From Phoronis australis (Eukaryota > Phoronida > Phoronidae): 22,999 nucleotides of DNA. Position 1 is the stretch's first letter; the number at the start of each line of letters is the position of its first letter. The DNA lies in assembly GCA_002633005.1 (NCBI GenBank), contig NMRA01001379.1:1-22999 (forward strand), written 5' to 3'. Below are positions 10,151 to 19,465 of the stretch, one piece after another. The notes under the pieces were generated by a model. That model saw only the letters and a program-made list of their open reading frames with translations, ran no database searches and was not told the DNA's origin. The position numbers and the translations under genes are program-made.

Positions 10151-11260
10151 GGCTACTTGTTGTGTGGGCTTACAAACGTACCTGTAACCGCAACTGATGC
10201 CCACATCAACACTAAGACTTTTATGAGAATCTCAACAAATGCCCCCGACATATCCAATTATTGGGTTTTGGAAACAATTGGCATTAGTGACAACACTGAA
10301 GAGGCAGGTTTTGACACCAATGCCTATTGCGTTGACACGTGATGACAATGGCCGCTTACCATGGAAGGCTGACCATGCCCCCCCTGCCCACTTACTACGC
10401 TATTGCTCAAGCCCGTACGCGATCGATGATTAAACGCCTGGACCAGAAAACGCTAGAAATCTACAATTATGTCATCAATGACCAGCCTATGAGGGACTTC
10501 ATAGAACCCGTTTCGGTCGATGACCTTAACATTGGTCATTATATCCCTCACCAACCAGGAGCGAAAGACAGCGCAACGGCACCAATCAGAGTGGTTTATG
10601 ACTGCAGCTGTTCCAAGCAACGTAATCCCACTCTTAACGGTTGTCTGGAAACAGGTGCACCCCTACTGAATGACCTTGTTTCATTCTTGATACGTCTCCG
10701 TACGAAGACAGTGGCACTGACAAGCGCCATTGAAAAGGCCTTTATGAATGTCCTCTTATACGAGGACGATCGCAACTAAATTCCTGTGGCTAACAGACCC
10801 AGCGAATCCAGACAGCTCATTTAAAGTGTACAGATTCAAGTCTGTTTTATTTGGTTCCCGTTCTAGTCCATTCATTCTGAACTCTGTCATTAAGACACTT
10901 TGGACAACTATACTGATCCTGTGACAAGTGACACACAACAGAAGATTTATGAGGATAATATTCTAAGTGGTGTTACATCGATTGACGACCAAACAAATTC
11001 CTCTCAATTAGCAGCGGAATAATACACCAAAGCTAATGATGATATGTAACAAGCAGGCTTGAAATTAAGGTCAATGTCCTAGGACTCCAATGGGATACAA
11101 GTTCAGATTACATAATTTATCCACCACAGTCAACTCAACCTGGAAGTGAAGTGACCAAGCGACAAATACTCAAATTCTTGTCCCCCTTGTTTGACCCTCT
11201 AAGATTCCTGTCCCCAATACATGCCAAGGCAAAATTTTAATTTAAGAACTATGGTTAGAG
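10151..11260 (+). pseudogene. BEL reverse transcriptase, inactivated
   Basis: Copies the element RNA into DNA. Visible blocks in order: 'GRLPWKADHAP', a frameshift at a run of C residues (about 10378-10384), 'TYYAIAQARTRSMIKRL', 'HYIPHQPGAKDSATAPIRVV', 'NGCLETGAPLLNDLVSFL', then 'TSAIEKAFMNV'. In BEL RTs this last block is normally D-I-E-K-A-F, so the first catalytic Asp is replaced by Ala. After a frameshift near 10770 come 'FLWLTDPANPDSSFKVYRFK' and 'VLFGSRSSPFILN'. The active-site turn reads 'IYEDNILSGVTS' (from about 10946), a change at the second position of the usual Y-V-D-N/D. Stops at 11018 and 11047 and a later 'FLSPLFDPLRFLSPIHAKAK' end the region. Confidence 0.9.
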
Positions 11261-11758
11261 AAATGGAAATGGGACGACCCACTCTCACCCACACTGTTTG
11301 TTCATTGGAACACCATATGCCAGGACTTGCTTGCAGCCCGATCAATTTGGCTACCACGCTAGTATTTCAGTAACCTTGTGTCGAAGCAGGTTGAAATTCA
11401 TGTATTTTGTGATGCCAGCACCCTTGCATATGGCGCAGCAGTCTACCTCATAGCAGGCCAAGAAACGTCTATAGTTATGGCAAAAACGAGGGCCAAACCG
11501 ACTACAGAAATCACCCTACCACGATTGGAATTGATGGCAGCTTTGCTTGGTGCAAGATTATCGAGCTTTGTGAAAAATGCTCTCTCTACAAACCTGGAAA
11601 TAACCAAGTCGATCTTGTGGTGTGACAGTCAAATTGTGCGACAGATTAGACAACCGAAATTCGATGCAATCAAATATTGCCCAACCAAACAGAACCCTGG
11701 TGATCTACTAACCAGAGGCATTCCGGCCTCAAGTCTCAACACAAGCGATATCTGGTAG
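11261..11758 (+). pseudogene. BEL RNase H, internally deleted
   Basis: Degrades the RNA strand of the RNA:DNA hybrid. From 11390 an open frame of 120 codons shows 'VFCDAS' (first catalytic Asp, codon 11411), 'PRLELMAALLGARL' (catalytic Glu) and 'ILWCDSQIV' (second Asp). It then jumps to 'KYCPTKQNPGDLLTRGI', the normal C-terminal segment ending in the last acidic residue. About 20-30 residues that usually separate these two blocks are missing, so there is an in-frame deletion in the middle of an otherwise open frame. Upstream, 11261-11377 is coding in broken frames. Confidence 0.88.
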
Positions 11759-11989
11759 AATGGACCAAGCTTTCTTTCTACAGGTGACTACTCGATCAGT
11801 ATATCACCGAACACTGTCATGTCATGTTTAGACAGTCCATTTATCCAGTTCAACAGATGACCACCCAAATGTACTGCTGTGTGCTGGGACACGGACTCAA
11901 CAACCAAGTAGTGCTCAACCAACCAGACATATTACGCAACAGCATCAACATCAGGAACAGCAGACCCAACACATAGACCCTGAGGTAAC

Positions 11990-13430
11990 TTGTAAACTTG
12001 AAACAGTTTTATAATTGACAGCAAGCGCTTTGCTACCCTAGACAGATTGCTTCATGTGACAGCCTATGTTCTGAAGTTTGTGAAAATGTTACGGAGACAA
12101 CCAACAAGAGTAAAACTGACTGTGGATGACTTGGAAAATGTGAAATTAATGTGGATCAAGCACATTCAGAACAACTATTACTATCGCGAACTTAGTGTTT
12201 TACGAAGAACAAAAAGGAACTGTCCATTAGTATGACAGTTGAAGTTCTTTCTTGACAAAGACGACATCATTCGCTGCGGGGGAGGCTCTTGAGAATGCAA
12301 GTATCCCATACGATTCTAGATATCCGATTTTACTCCCTCCTGAAGACAGATTCTCTGTTCTCATCATCAAAGCTGCACACGATTTCTTAAAACATGCTGG
12401 AACTTCGTCTACAATTACTCAAGTCAGACAGCAATACTGGATACCAAGAATTCGACAGATTGTCAAGTCTGAGCTGCGAAAATGCGTTCCATGCCTACGA
12501 AACAATGACCGACGTTATGCGATCCCCATGGATCCACCACTAGCAAAGTACAGATCGGACAAAGCGCCGCCATTCGCTATTGTTGGAGTCGACTAGACAG
12601 GTACTCTTTATTATCAAAATGCTGTATCGAAACACAATAAATGTTATGTCTTGCTCTTCACCTGTGCAGTGACTAGAGGATGTCATTTAGAATTAGTTAC
12701 AGATATCACCACAGTAGGGTTTTTAAGAGCCTTTAGTAGATTTTGCAGTCAAAGTCACGCAATTTCCGACAACGCATCCACCTTTGTATCATCTGTGGAA
12801 ACAATTAAGAACATTATTGCAAGCGAATATGTGGAAAATTATCTACTCCATAAATGCATCAAATGGACACTTATCCCCAAACGATCCACATGGTTTGGTG
12901 GATTCTATGAAAGATTGATCAGTATAACGAAATCGGCAATGAAGTGTGTAACTGTGCTGACAGAAATAGAATCTGTCATCAACAAAAGGCCATTAATATA
13001 TGTATCATGTAATAATGACGACCCAAAACCACTTATCCCATCAGATATGATTCTTGGACGTATGACTTCAACAATACCCCGCCAGTTTACAGAATTTGAC
13101 GAAATTAAAGATTTTACTCTACGACACGATTCCATGAAAAGACGAGTGAAATATTTGAATAAGCTGTATACAGACCTTTGGATACTATGGAAAAAGCGAT
13201 TATTTAGCATCCCTTCGAGAGAGACATGTCCGTCTGGCACAATTCAGAAAAACGTAATTACCAAGGGAGACGTCGTGCTCATTCATTTCGAAGCTGAAAA
13301 ACGTGTCAACTGGCCCATGGGCATCGTGAAAGATTTGAACATTGGAGCTGATGGATTCGTACGTTCAGCAAACATCAAGACAAGGAACGGATTGATAAAT
13401 CGACCAATAGCCAAAGTCCACCCGCTCTAA
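11990..13430 (+). pseudogene. BEL integrase, broken
   Basis: Joins the DNA copy to the host genome. 'DSKRFATLDRLLHVTAYVLK' (12022) is the linker before integrase. 'DDIIRCGGRL' and then 'YPILLPPEDRFSVLIIKAAH' lead into an HHCC zinc motif: H..H in 'AHDFLKHAG', C..C in 'KCVPCLRN'. The first catalytic Asp (12591-12593, 'VGVD') is followed at once by TAG. The second is in 'ISDNASTF' (12768-12770), the Glu in 'FYERLISITKSAMK' (12909-12911). A short deletion follows 'SAMK' before 'VLTEIESVINKRPL'. The C-terminal part ends with 'VNWPMGIVKDLN' and 'IAKVHPL' at the TAA 13428-13430. All three acidic residues are present, but the frame is interrupted. Confidence 0.92.
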
Positions 13431-13716
13431 GTAAACAGTAAGGTAATGAACAACGATAACACGGATTTTAAAATCAATCAAGGAGATGTTGATCGAACTA
13501 AGCGATTATTCATCCAAGACCAAGATGAACATTCAGATTAATTGTATATCAAGCAGCGACTATGTAATTCATGCATAACCATATGACTAGTTTGTGTACC
13601 CGTACTCATGGCATATCTTAATTCGATACATGTATATGTGATATTTTGAGTGAGTGCAACATAACAGTTGTTCTTAAAATTTGAATATTTTCACCTTGTC
13701 GGCCGGCGGAGAGACA
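13431..13716 (+). other. BEL 3' untranslated region, no env
   Basis: Only about 285 bases separate the integrase stop from the 3' LTR, too few for an envelope gene. The stretch GGCCGGCGGAGAGACA just before the LTR contains a purine-rich GGCGGAGAGA that could be the remnant polypurine tract for plus-strand priming. Confidence 0.55.
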
Positions 13717-14186
13717 TGCATTCTCATAAAGTGAATTAGTTGCAAATTTCATCATATCCTATGACATACAACTATCCCAAAAGATCAGTTTATGTTATAT
13801 AACAATTCCGGACATCTTGTTTTGTTGTTTACTATGCCACTGACCAGTGCCCATGCATAGTGAAACCCTAAAGCCAAACAGCTGTCCAGACTCCATTCAT
13901 GTTTTCGAGTTGGATGAAATCACCGGAACAATCAATGTTGTTGTTGTTTTGCACTCACAACGCACACATATTTCTGCTCACTATATAAATTGTAGATAGA
14001 GTTAATAAACGTTGTGTGTCAGTAGAAGCTCAACGACTGTGTTAGTTTTTATGCTGCTCTCCATGGACTTGCTGCTGCTGCCTTGTTAGCCAACTATCTG
14101 CCGTTCAACCAAGAAACGGGTGACCCAACTATACTACTACGACCATCCCCACATTAGTGGAATCCGTGTCTCCACATTGCCGATTT
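13717..14186 (+). repeat. 3' LTR of the BEL element
   Basis: Second copy of the LTR. It has a TATA-like CTATATAAAT at 13981 and AATAAA at 14004-14009 followed by GTTGTGTGTC. Relative to the 5' copy it lacks the ATACATATAAGT stretch before CAAACAGCTGTCC and has about 20 extra bases near 13765. The likeness fades after CACATTGCCGAT. Confidence 0.9.
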
Positions 14187-15100
14187 CTCCATAAATTTTT
14201 ACATACCAAATAAACCCTCGTCGGTGTATATCATCAATAATTTCCGCATCCTGCTCTGCCTCACAACATGTTTTCCTCACTATCCTGCTTATTCTTAAGC
14301 ACCTCACAGATTACCGTTATGCTTCCATCATATATGACCCCTAGCCCTTGGTAAATTTATGTCGTTCAACATTGCTGTTAGCTTGATCTCATGGGATTTC
14401 CGGTGCTGGTATTTCTCGAACTGACGCAGACCTACCTCAGCTAATGTGTGATATACAACAAACAGTTTAATACCCACGTCGTCGCTCTGTTTGATCCCTG
14501 GTAGTCATTGCTACTTCTTCCCAGCTATTTTCTTCTGAATCGGTTTCCAGTGAATTGCCGTCTTGATTTACAGATGAATCGAAGTCACTGGGTACTCCCC
14601 TTGGGAAGCAGTAAACACTTGACAGTCGTCGTCATCAACCTTCACCTGACTGTTTCCCGCCCCCTCCTTGTCCACGATAGCCGCCGTTTGCTATCTTCGA
14701 CATTACCTAGATCCAAAGCTCCAGGAAAGTCCCCGATGGTCGCATCGACACTTGATATTCAACGCACATTGCGAAATCTTCCCATGTACCACAGTGTGTG
14801 GACTTTGATCTTGGCAAGAGGTAGGTACTTGTTGGTCGAATCTGCCAACTTGCGTGACCACCTCAGACAGGTCGTCCCTCCTTGGTCGATAAAAGTTGAT
14901 CGAAGCATATTTGAGGTGCAACCCGTGTCTCCCAACAATTATACCTTCATCGTCCAGGCATATCCGTTCTTTAAGCACAGATCTCCATTGAAGGTGTGTT
15001 CTGTATTAGCACGCTTCAAAGTCTAGCTCTCTTTTCTCTTGAAACTTCGGTGATTGACTGCTGCTTATTTCGGTGGTCCATCACACGAGTCCGGTTCCGA
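14187..15100 (-). mobile_element. Gypsy-type LTR retrotransposon fragment
   Basis: Minus-strand frames carry a retroviral-type protease (next entry). Downstream of it is a polar, charged, much-broken stretch (around 14510-14460, 'TTRDQTERR') like the linker before RT in Gypsy elements. No RT, RNase H, integrase or LTR is seen. The fragment ends where the BEL 3' LTR begins, and no continuation was found on the far side of the BEL element. Boundaries are approximate; upstream minus-strand frames to about 15.5 kb could be gag but show no zinc knuckle. Confidence 0.5.
14697..14938 (-). pseudogene. Gypsy-type aspartic protease relic
   Basis: The minus-strand frame reads 'LLGDTGCTSNMLRSTFID', the active-site pattern of retropepsins (hydrophobic-x-DTG-C/A-T/S). 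Then come 'LADSTNKYLPLAKIKVHT', in the position of the 'L.DGT...P.A.I.VDTP' flap segment of many animal Gypsy elements, and 'VDATIGDFPGALDLGN', in the position of the 'YD(L/A)IIGN.PGA.D' block. There is one in-frame stop between flap and last block. The long plus-strand open frame over this place (14508-15026) is its antisense shadow. Identification is by family pattern and the order of the blocks. Confidence 0.65.
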
Positions 15101-17860
15101 CCGTGTCTGGAAAGTTGCCCAACTTTATAACAGAAGGAGCCCCTTTCTAAAAAAAGCTGGTCGAATCCCTTATTTTCTCGTGTGATCGGTCGTTCTTAAA
15201 ACTGCTTCATTGACTACAATGCAGTGCTCGGTTTTTCATTGCGTGGGTCTTAACATGATTATCGGCCGAGCAAACTATCTTGGAACAGAGCTCGGACCGG
15301 TTTCTCGAAAACAAGTCCGGATATCTGTGCAGGTCTTCAATTACGGTTCATTATTTTCTTCAAGTCGAAAACTTCAACTTACCTGTTGATTACGCTCTGT
15401 GTGCAAGGTACAAAGTAGTAAACTGTCTTGCCCCTCTAAGCTCTAGTTTCCCCGGAATTGCCCGTTAGTTCATTCCGCTTCAGTATGCCTTTTGAATGTA
15501 GCAATTCTAGTGCATCCGCCCTAGGTAGGCTGTTGTGAAACTGTAGGCGCTTAAATGTTAATAGGGAATTGAGAGTGCCGATTCCCTCTCGTCCCAATCC
15601 GGGCCATCAGCGTTTCTTTGAAATTGTTCCGGAAAACTGTTCATATCATCCTCTTTGGCATCAACATTAACGCGCTTCAATTTAAGTCCACGACAACGTG
15701 GAGTTACTTTCAGCAGCAATGCGTTTAAGTTCCAGTGATGCTTAAGCCCTCTTGTGTTCCATTCTTTCTGCTACCATCTACTGTTGGCATGCCTTCTCTG
15801 CTCACCTTCAAGTGTACATAAACTTATCTTCCATTAAATGTACCTCAAATTTTTGATTTTCTAGGAACAAAGGGCCATTTTTGTGTGAGGGTCATCAACT
15901 CCGTTCGTCTCGTTATTTAGTCGCTTAGTTGAAATCCACGTGATCACGCCTTGTTAACGTGAGTAAGCCCCAGGCGTGCTCGACCGTTGCTGGGTTTTAT
16001 CACCAGTTGAGGCAACTTGTCACTGACTTCAGCTAATAGCTTTCGGTGTGAAGACAGATTGAAGACTGTTAATTACTTGTATTAATCTCGAACGCATGTT
16101 CAGATGTCTCCTCAAACAAAATGTTCCAAGCTGTCGTCAGTACTGCAAATCCTTGACTTGTGTTGCACTTCTTAGACACTTCCAGCAACTTGTATACTCG
16201 TTTATAACTTGCTGGCTCGCTGTTGACTAACGCCGTAACTGTTGATTATGTAAGTACAACTCAGGTATATCTTTAGTTCAACCCAACACCAACTGTTGTC
16301 ATTGCCACAAACCCGTGCCTGCACATGCATGGTCTTTTACAATGTTCTGGAACGTTTAAAGGAGAATGCCATCCGATTTATTTAGTCTGTTTTGCCGTCT
16401 TAATCGGTCTATATCCACATCGCCTCGCATATGGTCGACCTTACCTTGCTAAGAGGTGTCGCGTTAACCTGTGAGGAATGTGAGAAACGACGCTAGCGAC
16501 GTCAGTGGTTCATATGCAGAGTGAATGCCGCTATGTTGCAGTGCATCGTTCCTACTTGTCTGAACTAAGCAGCTGCGAGGAAAGCGGGTATATGTTTTTT
16601 TTTTACTTCATCGAGAGTCCGAACTGCTTAGGAAGTGGCACATGGTAGTGAAGAATGAAATGTACGTTGTAAATAGCAAGTAAGAGGCCGTGAAACATCT
16701 CCGCGTCTGTGGCCTGCAGACGTCGACAGTGCCTGACAAATGCCGGCTTACCAAATAACTCCAAACGTTCCGTTGTCTGAGCTTGCTCACGGCGCCTCTC
16801 TAATAGTTCTTCAGCACTGTATTCCTGTTCGAATTGATAGCCTATAAAACTTAACGATCTACCTGCGAAGTCGGGACTGATAAACTCTAGATCGTGATAA
16901 GTCGGGATTGCGAGTTGCCATGTTGGCGTTTATTACTGAGCGTTCTGTTTCAAAATGAATTATTCGCACCCTAACCAATACTTATGTAAAACTGAAACAA
17001 AGTCTGTCTCATTAGATGCAATTTGTAATGCCCTTGGAGTGTTCGTGAGTGCAAAGGATTTGACAAGCCAGCAATAATAAATCACTGCTTTACCGGCTTG
17101 AGGCGGCAATAAACGGGACACCGAGGCCGTGTGAGCTCAGTGTTTGCTGGCAGAAACTGTTGTGAAACAACTCGATTTCCATCCCACGGCCAGGTGTTAG
17201 GGGAATCTTTATTTACATTTACATTACTCAAATAATGATTGTCAATGTACCACTTCTGCCCTGACGGTGCTTTGGCCAAAACGGAACCTGAATTCGCGGC
17301 CCCCCGCACGACGAGCAAGTAGATTTGCAGTTTCGAGGCTAATTCGCCAACATAATCACGTGCACATTACTTTGGCTCACTAGTATAGTATTTTCTTGGC
17401 TGGAAGTTTAGTTTCCACTGAACTTTTGACTGGTTTATTTTCGTGATATTTGTTCAGTTTCCGAGCCACTCCGAGTCAATCCGCACGGCCGCGTCGGGGC
17501 TGATAGGGCTCCGAGCCACTGGCCAGGATAACAAGCGCTTTGTGTTAAGAACTCAAAAAATCACAAGTCTAAACAACACACACGATCTAGGTTCTCCTGT
17601 CTGCATCTCACGGAAACTACTTCAAAATTATCTCTGAACAGACCCCAAACTCCTGCTACGGACCTTATTGGCCTGCCGAACTTTGTACATGTAGGCTACA
17701 GTGTGTCCAAATACCAATAAATCCGTAAGAGCGAAATGAAACAACACATATTTTCAAGGGTTTTACATCGAAGTTTGATGATTTATTGGTGTTAAACGAT
17801 GACTTCGAGCGATAAGCTGACACCAGTAACCTGTGTTGTAAACTGCTGAACAGACTAGCG
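15101..17860. other. no supported gene
   Basis: Mixed-composition DNA with short frames on both strands. A consensus minus-strand donor (CAACAG|GTAAGTTG, near 15378-15386) has no recognisable exon before it. Minus-strand frames near 15.4-16.3 kb look protein-like in patches but are stop-ridden and could be more retrotransposon debris. CCGAGCCACT occurs twice in a G+C-rich patch (17460-17520). Confidence 0.35.
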
Positions 17861-17867
17861 TGTGAAG

Positions 17868-17883
17868 CCAATGACGTCATTGG
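17868..17883. promoter_or_regulatory. palindromic CCAAT-CRE-ATTGG site
   Basis: CCAATGACGTCATTGG is a perfect 16-base palindrome. It joins a full cAMP-response element (TGACGTCA, bound by CREB/ATF bZIP dimers) to a CCAAT box on each strand (bound by NF-Y). Such a composite fits a promoter, but no adjacent first exon is evident; the next minus-strand exons lie upstream of it in transcription sense. Function is inferred from motif only. Confidence 0.3.
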
Positions 17884-18087
17884 ATAATTTCAGCACCTCC
17901 GTCTGCCGTCAGGTGTCAGGTAACGCAACCGTACGTGTCGTTATGGAGTAGAACTACTCGATCTAAACTGACACAAATTAGGTTGTTTTTTGGGTGGCAT
18001 GCTCCTTTAACCTTTTCAAGCACATTCTACAGATTTCCAGAATCAAGTCAATCATTCCCCAAACGTATACTATACTCAAGTACATTC

Positions 18088-18114
18088 CATATATATAAAT
18101 AAATGAATAAATAA

Positions 18115-18148
<34 letters not shown>
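18088..18148. repeat. (AAAT)n/(AT)n microsatellite
   Basis: An ATATATA start, then AAAT/GAAT tetramers, then an uninterrupted AT run of about 15 units. It lies in a presumed intron. The nearby minus-strand open frame rich in Tyr/Ile is simply its translation. Confidence 0.95.
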
Positions 18149-18150
<2 letters not shown>

Positions 18151-18271
18151 TATTATGAACAAATAACAATATCACGGAAAAACACATCATCACTGGCCCT
18201 ACTCTTTGAGTTATTTCAATCAAGAGTTATATACATGTACAATCAAACACTTCGAAACTATATCGCCTTAC

Positions 18272-18397
18272 CCGGCAATCGTGTTGTCATTGATCGAGTG
18301 GATACGGGAACTAGTTCGTAGTTCGAAGTGTGCAAACTAGACAATTCAGTGAACGGTGGTGCAACGGGCTGTCCACACATCCTCGAAGTTCGACACG
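18272..18397 (-). CDS. candidate exon after the kringle, Cys-Gly-Gln-Pro linker
   Basis: Seen: an open minus-strand stretch of 126 bases between TTTGGCTAG| and the donor CCGG|GTAAGG, phase 1 at both ends, so it can follow the kringle exon and keep frame. The peptide has two cysteines, then 'MCGQPVAPPFTELSSL', and ends in a Ser/Thr-rich piece with basic residues and 'TTRLPG'. A CGxP-type linker before an Arg-hydrophobic-x-G is what precedes the catalytic domain in mosaic S1 serine proteases, where the Cys pairs with the protease domain. 'RLPG' is only a loose match to the usual R-I-V-G-G, and I found no protease-domain exon further along. The acceptor has a weak pyrimidine tract. It may be a linker exon of a kringle protein or a chance open frame. 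Confidence 0.35.
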
Positions 18398-18786
18398 CTA
18401 GCCAAAATATATTTCTTCGAAATATGATTTGTTCATAAAATTTGTTACCCAAATTGATATAACTCAATGTAGCGAGGTACTGTACATGATACGTAATACT
18501 CGGCAGTGGGCGGACTTTGCATCGAACGAGGTTGTTTGGCGTCTGAACGACGTTTTCATGCCGTAGACTAGACATCAAAGTTATGAGTAAACTACAAACG
18601 CATGAGGTGCCCCTTTGAAGGTAACAGTGTAAAAATGTATCTCCTGTTAATAAGTATATAACAAACATGTGTAGGAATCCACGTCAATAGAATCATAGCA
18701 AATGCAAGGAGCTTTTGATGTGCATGCCATTGCAGTGCAGAGGTGCTCAACAGCAAAATCTGATCGTCCTTCGTGCTAATACTTAC

Positions 18787-19071
18787 CTTCATTACACATT
18801 TTGATGTCACAACTACGCCACGAGGGCACATCCTCTGTTTCTATATAACACCAAGGACCACCCTCCCAATGATCTGGATTCCGACAAAGGTTCGTCAATT
18901 GCACGACTTTTGACCACTCCTTAAAGGATGAGGCTAAACGTTTATTTGTGGCCATGTGCCTCTGAACTTCCGGACTACCCCATACTCTGCAATTTTGTCC
19001 CGTCTTGGCGTTGTGAACCGGACCGTTGTAGTCAAGTCCGGTAGGGTCACCTTTGCATCCGAGGTTTTTCA
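18787..19071 (-). CDS. kringle-domain exon
   Basis: A complete kringle in a single 285-base exon, phase 1 at both ends. It begins after a strong acceptor (TTTGTTTCCCTTGCAG|) and ends at a consensus donor (GAAG|GTAAGT). The 95 codons hold the six cysteines in order: GCKGD, QNCRVW, LCRNPD, PWCYIE, RSCDIK, KMC (disulfides 1-6, 2-4, 3-5 in the family). Signature blocks are 'DYNGPV', 'NAKTGQNCRVW', 'NLCRNPDHWEGGPWCY' and 'SWRSCDI'. Kringles are secreted or cell-surface modules that bind proteins or lysine side chains. The DxD pair of plasminogen-type lysine-binding kringles is not evident here, so lysine binding is doubtful. No stop or frameshift is present. The remaining exons of this gene lie upstream (beyond 19.1 kb on this strand) and downstream, and are not certain. 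Confidence 0.93.
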
Positions 19072-19465
19072 CTGCAAGGGAAACAAAGATACCTTAAAAG
19101 TAGATACTAAGGGCCATCATGGAAAGCAGTGTGAACTGATGGGGCTACCCTCATTGTAAATATTACATTAATAGATAAATAAAAGTATATCTTGCTAAGG
19201 TTCCCTTTGGATAAGGTCAGTTTACGCAGTGCGCTATTTAGAAAGCACTCTTAATACTCTTCGTTACTAAGGTGTTCATTATGGGAAATATTAAACTAAT
19301 GTGGACCTCTTCGAAAGACCCCGATGTTTCAGATGGATCTCAAGGTGGATCAAGAATTGAACTTCAGATGTGTCTACCAGAAACGAATGTGGTTATACAG
19401 CATGAGGTCACAGCCTTTAAAACAAATTGACGTCATTATGCACGTCTTGCTTGTTTGCGCCGTTT
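19072..19465. other. probable intron, nothing seen
   Basis: Begins with the pyrimidine-rich acceptor of the kringle exon. No further motif is recognised before the Harbinger relic. Confidence 0.5.

Larger units (their letters stand above)
7775..14186 (+). mobile_element. BEL/Pao LTR retrotransposon, degenerate, near full length
   Basis: Two direct repeats of about 450 bases flank a plus-strand gag-pol region in the BEL order: gag with zinc knuckles, aspartic protease, reverse transcriptase, RNase H, integrase. The reading frame is broken by many stops and frameshifts, there are internal deletions, and catalytic residues are changed, so it cannot be autonomous. The LTR copies differ at roughly one base in six by eye and carry indels, so the insertion is old. 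No env-like gene lies between integrase and the 3' LTR. Exact ends are uncertain by about 20 bases because no target duplication is recognisable. It sits 250 bases upstream of the candidate ATG of the minus-strand gene model at 7.3 kb, in opposite orientation. Confidence 0.93.

Noticed and set aside
13431-13716. Possible envelope gene of the BEL element
   Set aside because: Too short and with no open frame; the element has no env.
14508-15026. 172-codon plus-strand open frame, the longest outside the BEL element
   Set aside because: It lies antisense to the Gypsy protease relic, whose minus-strand reading has recognisable family motifs.
17082-17318. Minus-strand frame containing 'TWPWDG', briefly considered as the start of a serine protease domain
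   Set aside because: No 'WPW-Q-V' continuation, no AAHC or GDSGG motif and no phase-1 acceptor.
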